Shown in pieces: positions 8,285 through 17,598 of a DNA stretch of 64,000 nucleotides. Source of the DNA: Cyanobium sp. CZS48M. Lineage in GTDB: Bacteria > Cyanobacteriota > Cyanobacteriia > PCC-6307 > Cyanobiaceae. The notes under the pieces are model-generated. The model saw only the letters and a program-made list of their open reading frames with translations, ran no database searches and had not been told where the DNA came from. The first letter of the stretch is position 1, and every line of letters starts with the position of its first letter. The stretch is taken from contig JAUCZK010000014.1 in the NCBI GenBank assembly GCA_030373145.1, positions 1 through 64,000 on the forward strand, in the 5' to 3' direction. Made by a program: the position numbers and the translations under genes.

Positions 8285-8332
8285 TCTCCTCCGCCCGAGG
8301 GTGCGAGGGTGCCCGCAGTTCCTGTGTCGTTG

Positions 8333-9319
8333 ATGGCGTCGATTTTTGCTGACAGCAGCCTGAGCATCGGCCGCACCCCCCTGGTGAAGCTGAACCGGGT
8401 GGTCGGTGACAGCCGCGCCACCGTTCTGGCCAAGATCGAAGGTCGCAACCCCGCCTATTCAGTCAAGTGCCGCATCGGCGCCGCCATGATCTGGCAGGCG
8501 GAAAAGGATGGATTGCTCGGTCCTGGCAAGGAGCTGATCGAGCCCACCAGCGGTAACACAGGCATCGCCCTGGCCTTCGTGGCCGCCTCCCGGGGGATCC
8601 CCCTCACCCTGACGATGCCGGAGTCGATGAGCCTGGAGCGGCGCAAGCTGCTCACTGCCTACGGCGCCAGGCTCGTACTCACCGAGGGCAAACTCGGCAT
8701 GACCGGTGCCGTGGGCCGGGCCCATGAGATCGCCGCCTCCGATCCCGAGCGTTACGTGCTGCTGCAGCAGTTCGCCAACCCGGCCAACCCCCAGATCCAC
8801 CACGACACCACCGGCCCGGAAATCTGGGACGACACCGATGGCCAGGTGGATGTGCTGGTGGCGGGGGTGGGCACTGGCGGCACCATCAGCGGGGTCAGCC
8901 GTTACTTCAAGAGCACCCGGGGCCAGGCACTGGTCTCGGTGGCGGTGGAGCCTCTGAACAGCCCGGTGATCGCCCAGGCCAGGGCTGGTGAGCCGCCCCA
9001 GCCGGGGCCCCACAAGATCCAGGGGATCGGTGCCGGCTTCGTGCCAGAGAACCTCGATCTCACCCTCGTCGATCGGGTGGAGGCCGTGAGCGACCAGGAG
9101 GCCGTGGCCATGGCCAGGCGACTGATGCGTGAGGAGGGAATCCTGGCGGGCATCTCCTGCGGGGCAGCCACCGTGGCTGCCCTGCGGCTGGCGGCCGAGG
9201 AGGCCTTCGCTGGCAAGACGATCGTGGTGGTCCTGCCCGACTCCGGGGAGCGTTACCTCAGCTCGGTGCTGTTCGAGGGGGTTTTTGATGCCGCCGGTCT
9301 GGCCCCGGTTGAGGGCTAA
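8333..9319 (+). CDS. cysK: Cysteine synthase (O-acetylserine sulfhydrylase)
   Basis: PLP-dependent beta-family enzyme of 328 residues. The PLP lysine lies in [11 protein letters not shown], the substrate loop is [11 protein letters not shown], the phosphate-cradle glycine loop is [10 protein letters not shown], and the C-terminal SCGAA matches the family. It makes cysteine from O-acetylserine and sulfide. ATG 8333 (MASIFAD) fits homolog starts better than the upstream 8309. SVKCR, where most CysK have SVKDR, may indicate the CysM-like branch. It is followed by a convergent membrane-protein gene with a 4-nt overlap of the stops. A sulfide:quinone reductase nearby also handles sulfide. Confidence 0.92.
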   Translation: MASIFADSSLSIGRTPLVKLNRVVGDSRATVLAKIEGRNPAYSVKCRIGAAMIWQAEKDGLLGPGKELIEPTSGNTGIALAFVAASRGIPLTLTMPESMSLERRKLLTAYGARLVLTEGKLGMTGAVGRAHEIAASDPERYVLLQQFANPANPQIHHDTTGPEIWDDTDGQVDVLVAGVGTGGTISGVSRYFKSTRGQALVSVAVEPLNSPVIAQARAGEPPQPGPHKIQGIGAGFVPENLDLTLVDRVEAVSDQEAVAMARRLMREEGILAGISCGAATVAALRLAAEEAFAGKTIVVVLPDSGERYLSSVLFEGVFDAAGLAPVEG

Positions 9320-9747
9320 TCGCGCCACCAGCGCCAGGCCTCCCAGTTGATCAGCAGCCCGATCAGCACCAGTACCAGCATCAGGGCCACCTGATCCGCG
9401 CGCGAATCGGGCACCAGGATGTCGGCCGCCAGGTGCGGCACATTCGTGACCGTGTACACCACGCTCAGCCAGAAATGCAGCCGCCGCCAGCCCTGCCAGC
9501 GTTGGGGACGCTGGGGGTCACTGGCGCTGTAGGCCAGCAACACCAGGGCCGCCACCGGCACCAGAAAGTAGATCATCATGCCGCTGAACAGCAGCGGCAG
9601 CAGCGGCTGGCTCACATGGCTCTCGATCTCCGGTGAGAGACCGTGAAACAGGGGCATCAGGCCCAGATCCACGTGAAAGAGCATGCACAGCAGCCAGGCC
9701 AGCCACAGGGCCCGCAGGCGCAGGGCGCGATCGATCGGTGCGGTCAT
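9316..9747 (-). CDS. Four-helix membrane protein of unknown function
   Basis: 143 residues from ATG 9747, with four predicted transmembrane helices: [57 protein letters not shown] and [19 protein letters not shown]. The conserved-looking His residues at the helix ends (FHVD, PLFHG, LHFW, PHLAAD) recall small heme- or quinone-associated membrane proteins of cyanobacteria, but I cannot assign a family. The longer track start at 9810 adds residues overlapping the leader of the divergent acyltransferase. Confidence 0.7.
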   Translation of the reverse strand: MTAPIDRALRLRALWLAWLLCMLFHVDLGLMPLFHGLSPEIESHVSQPLLPLLFSGMMIYFLVPVAALVLLAYSASDPQRPQRWQGWRRLHFWLSVVYTVTNVPHLAADILVPDSRADQVALMLVLVLIGLLINWEAWRWWRD

Positions 9748-9905
9748 GGCAAGCAACGGCTGCGCAGGGCGCCGGACCAGCAGGCCTGGGGCCCAGTGGC
9801 CAGCTCCCAAATCAGTCTGAACCTCGACAGAGCGACACGCCAGAGCTCCTTCCGGCGGCGCGACTCACTGCCCCTAAGGTCGGGTCACTCTCAAGATCCA
9901 CTTCC

Positions 9906-10739
9906 ATGAGAGAAGGCCCTGGCACGGGACCTGAACCCGGGGCCGAGCGCGATCCACGGGTGATCCAGCGACTGATGCCGCTCTGGGAGTGGCTCTACAG
10001 CCACTATTTCCGGGTCAGCACCAGTGGCTGGGAGCAGATCCCAGGCGCAGGCCAGATGCTGCTGGTGGGATCCCACAACGGCGGGCTGGCCAGCCCCGAT
10101 CTGCCGATGCTGATGCTCGATTGGTTCCGGCGCTTCGGCCTGGAGCGACGGGTGTATGGCCTGGCCCATCCCAAGGTGTGGCAGGTGTTTCCCCAGGCGG
10201 CGCACCTGGCGGCCCAGACGGGAGCGATCCCCTACTACCCGAGGGGGGCGATGGCCGTGCTGGAGCGGGGCGACAGTCTGCTGGTGTTCCCCGGCGGCGG
10301 CCAGGATGCCTTCCGTCCTCACCGCAAGCGCCAGAGCATTGAGTTCATGGGCCGCACCGGCTTCATCCGGCTGGCCCTCTGGCATGACGTGCCGATCGTG
10401 CCGTTGATCTCCTGGGGCAGCCACGACACCCTGATCGTGCTCGAAGACTGCTACGAGCCGATGCAGCGTTGGCATGAGCGCGGCCTGCCCTGGCTGTTCG
10501 GCATCGACCCCGAGGTGTTTCCCCTCTATCTCGGCCTGCCCTGGGGTCTGGCCGTGGGCCCGCTGCCCAACCTGCCCCTGCCGGCTCGGATCCACACCCG
10601 GGTCTGCCGGCCGATCCGCTTCGAGCGCAGCGGCCATGCCGCCAGCCGCGACCGCGACTTCGTGCAGAGCTGCTACACCCGGGTGGTGGCGGAGATGCAG
10701 GAGCAGCTCGATGAGCTGGCCCGCAGCAGCGGCGGCTGA
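9906..10739 (+). CDS. Lysophospholipid/glycerolipid acyltransferase family protein (PlsC/MGAT-like)
   Basis: 277 residues from ATG 9906. The block SHNGGLASPDLPML corresponds to the catalytic His-Asp motif of the LPLAT superfamily, and LLVFPGGGQDAFRP matches the FPGG substrate motif of the monoacylglycerol acyltransferase-like branch. PIVPLISWGS is the usual fourth block. It probably transfers an acyl chain to a lyso-lipid or glycerolipid at the membrane. The exact acceptor is unknown. The ORF track start at 9633 runs through the leader of the neighbouring minus-strand gene and is rejected. The stop abuts the SQR gene end to end. Confidence 0.82.
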   Translation: MREGPGTGPEPGAERDPRVIQRLMPLWEWLYSHYFRVSTSGWEQIPGAGQMLLVGSHNGGLASPDLPMLMLDWFRRFGLERRVYGLAHPKVWQVFPQAAHLAAQTGAIPYYPRGAMAVLERGDSLLVFPGGGQDAFRPHRKRQSIEFMGRTGFIRLALWHDVPIVPLISWGSHDTLIVLEDCYEPMQRWHERGLPWLFGIDPEVFPLYLGLPWGLAVGPLPNLPLPARIHTRVCRPIRFERSGHAASRDRDFVQSCYTRVVAEMQEQLDELARSSGG

Positions 10740-12041
10740 TCAGCTGGCGGCTGGTTCGCCCTTGTAGGCCAGTCCGAGGGCCTTGGCCAGCGGCTTGAAG
10801 GGCTTGAGATAGCGGCTCTCGTGAGGTTGCCCCTTGAGCATCCGGTTCCAGTAGATCCAGGGCAGGCCCTTGGTCTTCATCAGCCACATGCTCCAGCGCT
10901 CCTTGGTGGGATCCACCAGGAAGGAACTCACCGGCTGGAGGTCGTAGTCGAACTCAGCCATCACCACCCTGTCGTAACCGGTGATCAGCGGGCAGACGCT
11001 GTAACCGTCGTAGCGGGCCTGCAGCGGTTTGCCGTCCAGCTGGGCCAGCAGGTTGGCCACGAGCACCGGTGCCTCACCCCGCACCGCCCCGGCGGTCTTG
11101 GAGGTGGGCAGCGACGACACATCTCCCAGGGAGAAGACATTGGGATAGCGGATGTGCTGGGTGCTGAACTTGTCGACCTCGACCCAGCCCCCGGGGGCAC
11201 TGGTGGCCAGCGGGCTCTGGGCAATCAGTTCCGGCGCCGACATCGGCGGCACCGCATGGATCATCGAGAAGGGAATTTCCGTGCTGGAGGTGTTCCCCTC
11301 AGCGTCACTGACCTCAAAGACCGCCACCTGCTCCTCGGCCCTGATCTCCTTGAGGTTGTGGCGCAGCAGCACCTGAATGCCCCGCTGCTCCACCACCTTC
11401 TTCAGCACCCGGGCATAGACCGGAACACCGAAGAGGCCGGGACCGGCGGTGGCGAAGATCACCTGGGTGTTCACCCCCACGCCGCTGGTGGCCTTGAAAA
11501 TGTCGTCGGCCATGTACATGATCTTCTGCGGGGCCCCGGCGCACTTGATCGGCGTGTCGGGGAAGGTGAAGATCGCGGTGCCGCCCTTGAACGCTCGGAT
11601 GGTCTCCCAGGTGTAGGGGAGGTGTTCCTTGGAGTAGTTGCTGGTGACTCCATGGCGGCCGAGGGCTTGCTCGAGCCCCTTCACCCGCTCCCAGCGCAGC
11701 TGCAGGCCGGTGGCCACCACCAGGGCGTCGTAACTGATGGCCTCGCCGGTGCTGGTGATCACCCGGTTGGACTCCGGATCAAAACCAGCGGCGGCGGCGC
11801 GGATCCAGGTGCAGCCGGCGGGAATCAGCCCGGCCTCATCGCGGCGGGTCTGCTCCTGGGTCATCACCCCACCGCCCACCAGGGTCCAGCCGGGCTGGTA
11901 GTAGTGATCGCTGCTGGGCTCAAGGATGGCCACGTCAAGGCCGCTGCGGGCCAGCAGCAACTGGCTCGCCACCGTGATCCCTGCCGCGCCGCCTCCGACG
12001 ATCAGGATCTGGTGGTGCTGCGACGGACTCGACGAACTCAT
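10740..12041 (-). CDS. sqr: Sulfide:quinone oxidoreductase, FAD-dependent
   Basis: Flavoprotein of 433 residues. The N-terminal dinucleotide fold is ILIVGGGAAGITVA, and ALVVATGLQL and NVFSLGDVSSLPTSKTAGAV supply the remaining FAD contacts. Two cysteines in conserved settings, IKCAGAPQK and VCPLITGYDR, match the redox pair of type II (SQRDL-like) sulfide:quinone reductases. The C-terminal region, rich in W/Y (SMWLMKTKGLPWIYWNRML), is the expected membrane-associating part. It oxidises sulfide to polysulfide or sulfane sulfur and passes electrons to quinone. ATG 12041 is preferred to GTG 12059. A type 2 NADH dehydrogenase is unlikely because of the paired cysteines. Confidence 0.85.
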   Translation of the reverse strand: MSSSSPSQHHQILIVGGGAAGITVASQLLLARSGLDVAILEPSSDHYYQPGWTLVGGGVMTQEQTRRDEAGLIPAGCTWIRAAAAGFDPESNRVITSTGEAISYDALVVATGLQLRWERVKGLEQALGRHGVTSNYSKEHLPYTWETIRAFKGGTAIFTFPDTPIKCAGAPQKIMYMADDIFKATSGVGVNTQVIFATAGPGLFGVPVYARVLKKVVEQRGIQVLLRHNLKEIRAEEQVAVFEVSDAEGNTSSTEIPFSMIHAVPPMSAPELIAQSPLATSAPGGWVEVDKFSTQHIRYPNVFSLGDVSSLPTSKTAGAVRGEAPVLVANLLAQLDGKPLQARYDGYSVCPLITGYDRVVMAEFDYDLQPVSSFLVDPTKERWSMWLMKTKGLPWIYWNRMLKGQPHESRYLKPFKPLAKALGLAYKGEPAAS

Positions 12042-12146
12042 GACATCTGATCTCACCACTCCTGTCTAGGGCGCGCCGGGGCCGCTCGACAACGGCACTG
12101 GAGTGGTCCCCCGCCGGGCCCAAGCCCACGACCTGAGGCCATCCAC

Positions 12147-12449
12147 TCAGCTGAGGGCAGAGACCGCGAACAGGCGCTGATTGCGGCGCATCAGCTCACG
12201 CAGCAGCGCCAGCTGCCAGTGCAGCGGATCCAGCGCCGCCGCCAGCGTTTCGCCATGGCGGCTGAGGGTGTTGGCCTGCAGACGCAATTGCAGCAGGTCA
12301 TGTTCCAGCCGGGTCCGCAGCTGGGGGTTGGAGCAGCTCCTGAGCGCCTGGAGGGCCCCGCGACTGCGCACCCCGAGGCACCAGCAGAGGCGGGTGAGGG
12401 CGGCCAGATCCGTTGGCATGCCGCCAGGGCAGCGGCAATCCTCAGACAT
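12147..12449 (-). CDS. Small helical protein with N-terminal Cys pair, unknown
   Basis: 100 residues from ATG 12449. It begins MSEDCRCPGG and continues with CWCLGVRSRG and a long amphipathic helical region rich in Leu, Arg and Gln. The two CxC motifs hint at metal or redox chemistry. It lies between sulfide:quinone reductase (same strand) and ferritin (divergent). No family recognised. Confidence 0.55.
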   Translation of the reverse strand: MSEDCRCPGGMPTDLAALTRLCWCLGVRSRGALQALRSCSNPQLRTRLEHDLLQLRLQANTLSRHGETLAAALDPLHWQLALLRELMRRNQRLFAVSALS

Positions 12450-12585
12450 GCGATGAAGAGTGATCAAGCTTTGCTGACCCCGAGCCTACGGGGTCTGGCA
12501 TCAGGTTCAGCAGGCCGCTGGGGGGCGGGCTGCCCTGGCGGAAAACACAGCTGTCTTTGTAGGCTGAGCCGAAGCGAGAGACTCC

Positions 12586-13164
12586 ATGGTGATCAGCAAT
12601 ACGACCAGCACCACCAGCCTGAATCCACTGCCGCTGCTGCCAAGGCGGCCCGTGGCCCAGGAGATGGAGGCCGAATTGCACCAAGGCCTCTGCAACCATC
12701 TGCAGATGGAGTTGATGGCCAGCTACACCTACTTCTCCTTGGCGGTGTGGTTCACCCAGAGGGAATTGAATGGTTTTGCCGCCTTCGCCACGGCTGAATC
12801 CGATGGCGAGCGTGCCCATGCCGGGCTTTTCGTTGATTACCTGGTGGCCCGCTCCCAGCCGGTGGAGCTGTCCGCTTTGCCCCAGCCCCGGCAGACCTGG
12901 ACCCATGTGGAGGATGTGCTGATGTCCGCCTTCGAGATGGAAGCGGAGGTCACCACGTCGCTGCAGCAGCTCTACAGCCTGGCGGAGCGCTGCGGCGACT
13001 ACCGCAGTTCGATCTTTCTCGATCCGATGATCAAGAGCCAGGTGGATGCTGAAAGTGAAGTGGCCCATCTGCTGGCCCAGGTGCGGCACTGCGGCACCGA
13101 TTTCGGCGCCCTGATGATCCTGGATCAATCCCTGACCGCAGCTGCCGCTGCCCGGGTGGCCTGA
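12586..13164 (+). CDS. ftn: Ferritin (iron-storage, non-heme)
   Basis: 192 residues with a ferritin four-helix core. The ferroxidase-centre pattern is present: a Glu in helix A (LQMELMASYTY), ExxH in helix B (DGERAHAGLF), a Glu in helix C (AFEMEAEVTTSL), and QVDAESE in helix D. An extra N-terminal tail of about 25 residues (TTSTTSLNPLP) precedes helix A. It stores iron as ferric mineral in the cytoplasm. Length is slightly above the 165-185 typical of bacterial ferritins because of the tail. A second, bacterioferritin-like protein is encoded in the carboxysome operon. Confidence 0.92.
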   Translation: MVISNTTSTTSLNPLPLLPRRPVAQEMEAELHQGLCNHLQMELMASYTYFSLAVWFTQRELNGFAAFATAESDGERAHAGLFVDYLVARSQPVELSALPQPRQTWTHVEDVLMSAFEMEAEVTTSLQQLYSLAERCGDYRSSIFLDPMIKSQVDAESEVAHLLAQVRHCGTDFGALMILDQSLTAAAAARVA

Positions 13165-13179
13165 GGCTGAGGGGGAGAT

Positions 13180-13365
13180 TCAGTCGCGGCCACAGCGGCA
13201 GCGACCCCCCTTCCAGTTGGAGCACTTCTTGGCTTTGCAGCCTTTTCCCTTCGACTTGGCCACGGTCATCACCGGGCAGGTCGCCCGCTCAAGGCAGGCT
13301 TCGATCCAGGGGCAACTCTCGTTCACAGGATGACGGGATGGGTGAAAAATCCTGCAACCATCCAA
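13180..13365 (-). CDS. Small Cys- and Lys-rich protein, 61 aa
   Basis: 61 residues with eight cysteines, arranged as ESCPWIEACLERATCP followed by a basic CKAKKCSNWKGGRCRC tail. The spacing of cysteines and the dense Lys/Arg suggest a small metal-binding or zinc-ribbon-like protein. It is convergent with ferritin across 15 bp. No named family recognised. The regular Cys pattern makes a coding function likely. Confidence 0.55.
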   Translation of the reverse strand: MDGCRIFHPSRHPVNESCPWIEACLERATCPVMTVAKSKGKGCKAKKCSNWKGGRCRCGRD

Positions 13366-13422
13366 GCGCTTCCAGCCAGGGCACTGGGTGCAGGAGTGAC
13401 CAGATCATGTGATCAATGTTAC

Positions 13423-14087
13423 TCAGGCTCTGCGGCGAGGGGACTCCCCCACCAGGGCAAGCCGTCCTGCAAGCCGTCCTGTCCCGACCGCAGACCCCGC
13501 AGCGGCATCGAGGGGCAGGTCGAGGCAGTAGCCGATGCCGTAGATCGTTTTGATGTGAACCGGCCTGTGGCAATCGGGCTCGAGCTTTGCGCGCAAGTGG
13601 CGGACGTGGGTGCGGATGGATTCCACATCGTTGTCGGGCCCGTAGCCCCAGATCTCGTGCAGCAGCACCGCCCAGGGAACCACCGGACCATGGCGTTGCA
13701 GCAGGCAGTGCAGCAGTTCGAATTCGGTGCGGGTCAGCCGCACCGGCTCCCCATGCCAGAGAGCTTCGCAGCTCTCCGGCACCAGGGTGAGGGGGCCTAG
13801 CGGAGTACTTCAACAGCCCGCAGCTGCTGCGGAGTGCTGGCACGGACCCGCAGCAGCGCCTGGAGTCGGGCCAGCAGTTCTTCCGAGGCGTAGGGCTTGG
13901 TCAGATAGTCGTCAGCACCGGTGGTGAAGCCCCGCACCTTGTCGCCGAGGCTGGCCAGGGCCAGTCCCTGGTGACCATCCTCCGCCTCCGCCACCTGGAA
14001 GCCAGCCTCCAGCAACTGGGTGGCCAGGCGATCACGGCCGATCCGATCCTGGTCGATGAGCAAAACGAGAGCGGGCATCGCTGACAA
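13423..14087 (-). pseudogene. OmpR/PhoB-type response regulator with deleted phospho-site and a frameshift
   Basis: The gene reads as two ORFs. The first (13797-14087) is a receiver domain that jumps from GHQGLALA straight to SLGDKVRGF. This omits about 35 residues that normally hold beta-3, the phospho-acceptor Asp and the LPxxDG loop. The later [10 protein letters not shown] block is intact. It ends at VEVLR-stop. The second (13423-13782) is a winged helix ([36 protein letters not shown]). One missing base at about 13797-13800 separates them; restoring it gives [13 protein letters not shown] and a continuous OmpR-type regulator. The C-terminal [11 protein letters not shown] resembles NblR-like cyanobacterial regulators, but that name is tentative. 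It cannot be phosphorylated normally. Confidence 0.8.
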
Positions 14088-14181
14088 CAGTGCGTGATCT
14101 AGGCAACAGCTTGAACGTAGCCAATTTTGCCGCTGTTCCCATCCGCTGACAGCCTTGCAACCTCCACCCGCCAGGACTGGC

Positions 14182-15681
14182 TCAGTCAGGCATCGTCACG
14201 AACTCCTCCGCCACGGTGGGATGGAGGGCCATGGTGCGATCGAAGTCGGCCTTGGTGGCCCCCATGCCAATGGCGATCGCCGCCATCTGAATGATCTCGG
14301 CCGCGTGTTCGCCCACCATGTGGCAGCCCAGCACGCGGCCCGAGGCCACCTCCACCACCAGCTTCAGCAGGCAGCGGGGGCCACGCTGGGGCAGGGCCTG
14401 GGCCATGGAGCGGAAGCGCGCCCGGTACAGGCGCACCCCCTCCGCACCGAGCCGGGCCACGGCCTTCTCCTCACTCAGGCCCACCGTGGCCAGCTCCGGC
14501 TGGCTGAACACCGCACTGGCCACCAGGTCGTGGTCCACCTGGCGGGCCCGCCCGCCGTAGACGCTGTCGGCGAAGGCCCGGCCTTCATCCACCGCCACCG
14601 GGGTGAGGTTGACGCGGTCGGTGACATCGCCCACCGCAAAGATGTGGGGCACGTTGGTGCGCTGGTCGGCATCCACCGGGATGCGGCCGCCCTCCACCAC
14701 CACGCCCGCCGCCGCCAGGTCGAGGCCGGCCAGGAAGGGCTGGCGCCCTGTGGCCAGGAGCACGCCGCCACAGCGCTCCTGGCGACCCTGACAGGTGCTG
14801 GCGATCAGATCGCCGGCCTCAGCAGTGATGGCGGTGAGGGTCTGCGCGAAGTGAAGGGTGATGCCATCGGCCTCCATGCCCTCGTGCACCGCCGCACTCA
14901 GTTCCCGATCGAAGCCCCGCAGCAGGTGATCCCCGCGCACGAACTGATCCACTTCCACCCCCAGGCCGCGCAGGATGCAGGCGAATTCACAGGCAATGAA
15001 GCCGCCTCCCACGATCAGCACCCGCTGGGGCAGGCGCTCCAGCAGAAACATGTCATCACTGACCCAGCACAGCTCGGCTCCTGGAATCGAGGGACGGTGC
15101 GGGCGACCTCCCGTGGCGATCAGCAGGCGTTCACCGCGCAGCAGACGCCGATCGTGATCCGAGCGGCCATCTGAACTGTCAGTCGCGTGGCCTGGGGCTC
15201 CGCCCACTTCCACGTGATGGGCGTCCAGACAGCGGCCCCAGCCCCTCACCAGCTCCACCCCGGCGCGCTCGAGAAAGCCGATGTGCAAGCCATTGAGACG
15301 ATCCACCTCGGCGCGCACCGCCGCCAACAGCCGCGATGGATCGCAGTGGCTCTGGCCCACGCTCCAGCCGTAACTGGCGGCATCGGCCAGCAGGTGTCGG
15401 TAGGCCGAGCCATACACCAGCAGTTTCTTGGGCACGCAACCGCGGATCACGCAGGTGCCTCCCACCCGGTCCCCCTCGATCACCGCGACCCTGGCCCCAT
15501 GGCTGGCGGCGCGCTTGGCGGCAGCCAGTCCTCCAGATCCCGCACCGATCACCACCAGATCGAAACGATCGTGATCAGCGACGGAGAGGGCCTCAGAGCT
15601 GGGGGCTGGATCAGCGATTGTGGTCAAGGCGGGAGCTGCTGCACTGCCCTCAGGATGATCGATCGGTTGCCATGCAGCCAT
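14182..15681 (-). CDS. gor: Glutathione-disulfide reductase
   Basis: FAD/NADPH disulfide reductase of about 499 residues. The FAD fold is [16 protein letters not shown], the redox disulfide is [15 protein letters not shown], the NADPH fold is [14 protein letters not shown], the second FAD site is [18 protein letters not shown], and the C-terminal dimerisation region carries the catalytic His-Glu pair in LHPTVAEEF. It reduces oxidised glutathione. The N-terminus has about 38 extra low-complexity residues before the core, so a start downstream of ATG 15681 is possible. The 5' end overlaps the 5' end of the divergent HD-phosphohydrolase locus. Confidence 0.92.
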   Translation of the reverse strand: MAAWQPIDHPEGSAAAPALTTIADPAPSSEALSVADHDRFDLVVIGAGSGGLAAAKRAASHGARVAVIEGDRVGGTCVIRGCVPKKLLVYGSAYRHLLADAASYGWSVGQSHCDPSRLLAAVRAEVDRLNGLHIGFLERAGVELVRGWGRCLDAHHVEVGGAPGHATDSSDGRSDHDRRLLRGERLLIATGGRPHRPSIPGAELCWVSDDMFLLERLPQRVLIVGGGFIACEFACILRGLGVEVDQFVRGDHLLRGFDRELSAAVHEGMEADGITLHFAQTLTAITAEAGDLIASTCQGRQERCGGVLLATGRQPFLAGLDLAAAGVVVEGGRIPVDADQRTNVPHIFAVGDVTDRVNLTPVAVDEGRAFADSVYGGRARQVDHDLVASAVFSQPELATVGLSEEKAVARLGAEGVRLYRARFRSMAQALPQRGPRCLLKLVVEVASGRVLGCHMVGEHAAEIIQMAAIAIGMGATKADFDRTMALHPTVAEEFVTMPD

Positions 15682-15781
15682 CACAGCTCGCCGACCTGCA
15701 GCAACGTCTGATCACCACCTACGAGGCTCCTACGGCACGCTCAAGCGGGAGTACGAGGAGATCATCTCCTGAGCGGCTTCG

Positions 15782-16501
15782 ATGGCGCTGGAGAACATCG
15801 CCACCGGTGACGCCCTTTACCACGATGTCGAGCTCACGATCCTGGTCACCCTGGTGGGCCAGCACATGCTCTATGGCAAGCATCTGCGCGAGGGCGGCAT
15901 CACCCCGGATGCCTGGCTGCATTTCACGATTTCACACCTCTGCCACGACATCGGCTACATCAAGGGAGTCTGTCGTGATGACAAAGGCGGTCAGTACGCC
16001 ACTGGGCTCAACGGTGAGTTGGTGAGTCTCAAGGAAGGGGCCACCTGTGCCTCCCTCACGCCTTATCACATTGACCGCGGCAAACTGTTCATCGAAGAGC
16101 GTTTCGGGGGCCATGGTCTGATCGACGCTGACACGCTCAAGCGCAACATCGAGCTCACCCGCTTCCCCGTTCCCGCCTCCACCGATCACCAGTGCACCAC
16201 CCACATGCCCGGTCTATTGCGGGCCTCCGATCTGATCGGCCAGCTGAGTGATCCCCGCGACCTCAACAAGATTCCGGCCCTGTTCTGGGAGTTCGAAGCA
16301 ACGGGCGTGAACAAGGCCCTGGGCTGTGAAAATCCTGGCCAGTTGCTCAAGGCCTACCCCACCTTCTACTGGGGTCAGGTGTTCCCTTACATCAAAGCCT
16401 CCATCCCCTACCTGGAACTCACCCAGGCCGGCATAGACATCCTCGCCAATCTCTACGGCAACATTTTCATGGTGGAGCACGAACTGCTGGAGATTCCTTG
16501 A
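15782..16501 (+). CDS. HD-domain metal-dependent phosphohydrolase, damaged 5' end
   Basis: 239 readable residues with an HD fold: a first His in ALYHDVELT, the HD pair in SHLCHDIGYIKG, then DHQCTTHMPGLLRASDL. Metal-dependent phosphohydrolase chemistry is expected; the substrate is unknown. Upstream coding-like sequence continues to ATG 15672 ([19 protein letters not shown]) but in another frame. A one-base loss near 15728 would restore SYGTLKREYEEIIS, and a TGA at 15770-15772 then interrupts that frame just before ATG 15782. No good ribosome site precedes 15782. It is either a pseudogene or an N-terminally shortened enzyme. Confidence 0.65.
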   Translation: MALENIATGDALYHDVELTILVTLVGQHMLYGKHLREGGITPDAWLHFTISHLCHDIGYIKGVCRDDKGGQYATGLNGELVSLKEGATCASLTPYHIDRGKLFIEERFGGHGLIDADTLKRNIELTRFPVPASTDHQCTTHMPGLLRASDLIGQLSDPRDLNKIPALFWEFEATGVNKALGCENPGQLLKAYPTFYWGQVFPYIKASIPYLELTQAGIDILANLYGNIFMVEHELLEIP

Positions 16502-16564
16502 AGGAATGGGAGGGATCCATCCGGCGACCCATCCAGCCTGGGCTGGTCCAAAGGGCCACGCGGC

Positions 16565-17305
16565 TCAGGCCGTCATCAGGTCGTAGCTCACACCAGGGCG
16601 CGGATCAATCAGCCGGGAGCCTGCCGCCGCAACCTCAGTCGCCTCCTCGATGCTGCCCTTCTGCCAGAGGATGCGGGTCAGTGCACCCTCGTAGTGCACA
16701 TCACCACCGCTGGTGCTGGCCAGCACCACCCGGGGCTGGAAACGTTCCAGCAGCTGGGGCAGCACCTGTCTCCCCTTGACGAAGGCCCCCACCAGGGGCA
16801 AGCCCAGATCCAGCACCGGAGTGATCACCGCATCCAGCGGCTGGGCCGGCAGCTCAGGCGAGAGGAAGCCATGGGGTTCCACGTAAAGGCTGCCGGCAGG
16901 ATGGCGCAGCAGATAGCCGTTCTCCACCTGGGGCACCGGAGCGCCAGAGCTAGCCATGATCGTCAACTCGCCGTGCTCAAACCGCTCTCCAGGAGCAAGG
17001 CTGTGCACGGTCTGAAAGCCCAGGTCGCTGGCTCTGGTGGCCGCACCCGCTGAGCCCACCACCGGCAAGCTGGGATCCAGCAGCGCCAGGGTTGCTGGAT
17101 GACAGTGGTCCGGAAGTCCCTGGGTGAGCAGCAGCAGATCAAGCCCCTCGGGTACAGGCCAGGTCTGGTTCAGCTCGGCGCGAAAGAACCAGGGACCAGG
17201 AGGGAACTCCAGGGGTCCACTCAGCCAGGGATCCAGCAGAACCCGGCAGCCTCCGAAATCCAGCAACCAGCCGTTGGCGCCGAAATAGGTGGCCTGCAAT
17301 GCCAT
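16565..17305 (-). CDS. Metallo-beta-lactamase-fold hydrolase (UlaG-like)
   Basis: 246 residues with the start of an MBL fold (ATYFGANGWLLDFGGCRVLL DP) as seen in UlaG-like lactonases and uncharacterised cyanobacterial MBL proteins. The metal-binding loop reads LLLTQGLPDHCHP, a variant of the usual THxHxDH in which the first His positions are changed to Q and L. Metal binding may therefore be reduced. Later VEPHGF and STSGGDVHYEG could supply other ligands. Function is not assignable from sequence. It is minus-strand; the next minus-strand ORF upstream is a possible small membrane protein. Confidence 0.75.
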   Translation of the reverse strand: MALQATYFGANGWLLDFGGCRVLLDPWLSGPLEFPPGPWFFRAELNQTWPVPEGLDLLLLTQGLPDHCHPATLALLDPSLPVVGSAGAATRASDLGFQTVHSLAPGERFEHGELTIMASSGAPVPQVENGYLLRHPAGSLYVEPHGFLSPELPAQPLDAVITPVLDLGLPLVGAFVKGRQVLPQLLERFQPRVVLASTSGGDVHYEGALTRILWQKGSIEEATEVAAAGSRLIDPRPGVSYDLMTA

Positions 17306-17341
17306 GGCTTCAGGGCTCAGAACCGGCTGCGAGGCCAGACA

Positions 17342-17566
17342 CTAGGCAGGGTTGAAACGGAGCCGTGGCTGGCTTTCGCTTCTGCAGAGCCGCCAGAGCA
17401 GCATCCCCATGGAGCCAGTACGCACCAGGCTGAGAACTGCCAGGCCAACGCAGAGCGGGCAGTGGGCAAGACCCATGAAGAACGCTCGCGCAAACAGCCG
17501 GGTGATGTCTCCAGCCTGACAGTCTCCAGGCGGCTGTGGGGGCGAGCTGCTGGAATACCACCACAA
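17342..17566 (-). CDS. Possible small membrane protein, 74 aa
   Basis: The ORF has a hydrophobic helix FMGLAHCPLCVGLAVLSLV with a CPLC motif, followed by a basic tail. It occupies the 292-bp gap between the MBL-fold gene and the divergent FAD dehydrogenase, where nothing else is seen. The true start may be the internal Met of FFMGLAHC. No family recognised; it could be spurious in this GC-rich context. Confidence 0.35.
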   Translation of the reverse strand: MWWYSSSSPPQPPGDCQAGDITRLFARAFFMGLAHCPLCVGLAVLSLVRTGSMGMLLWRLCRSESQPRLRFNPA

Positions 17567-17598
17567 GTGAAACTCCCACCAGGGAGCAGGCGGGCCCC

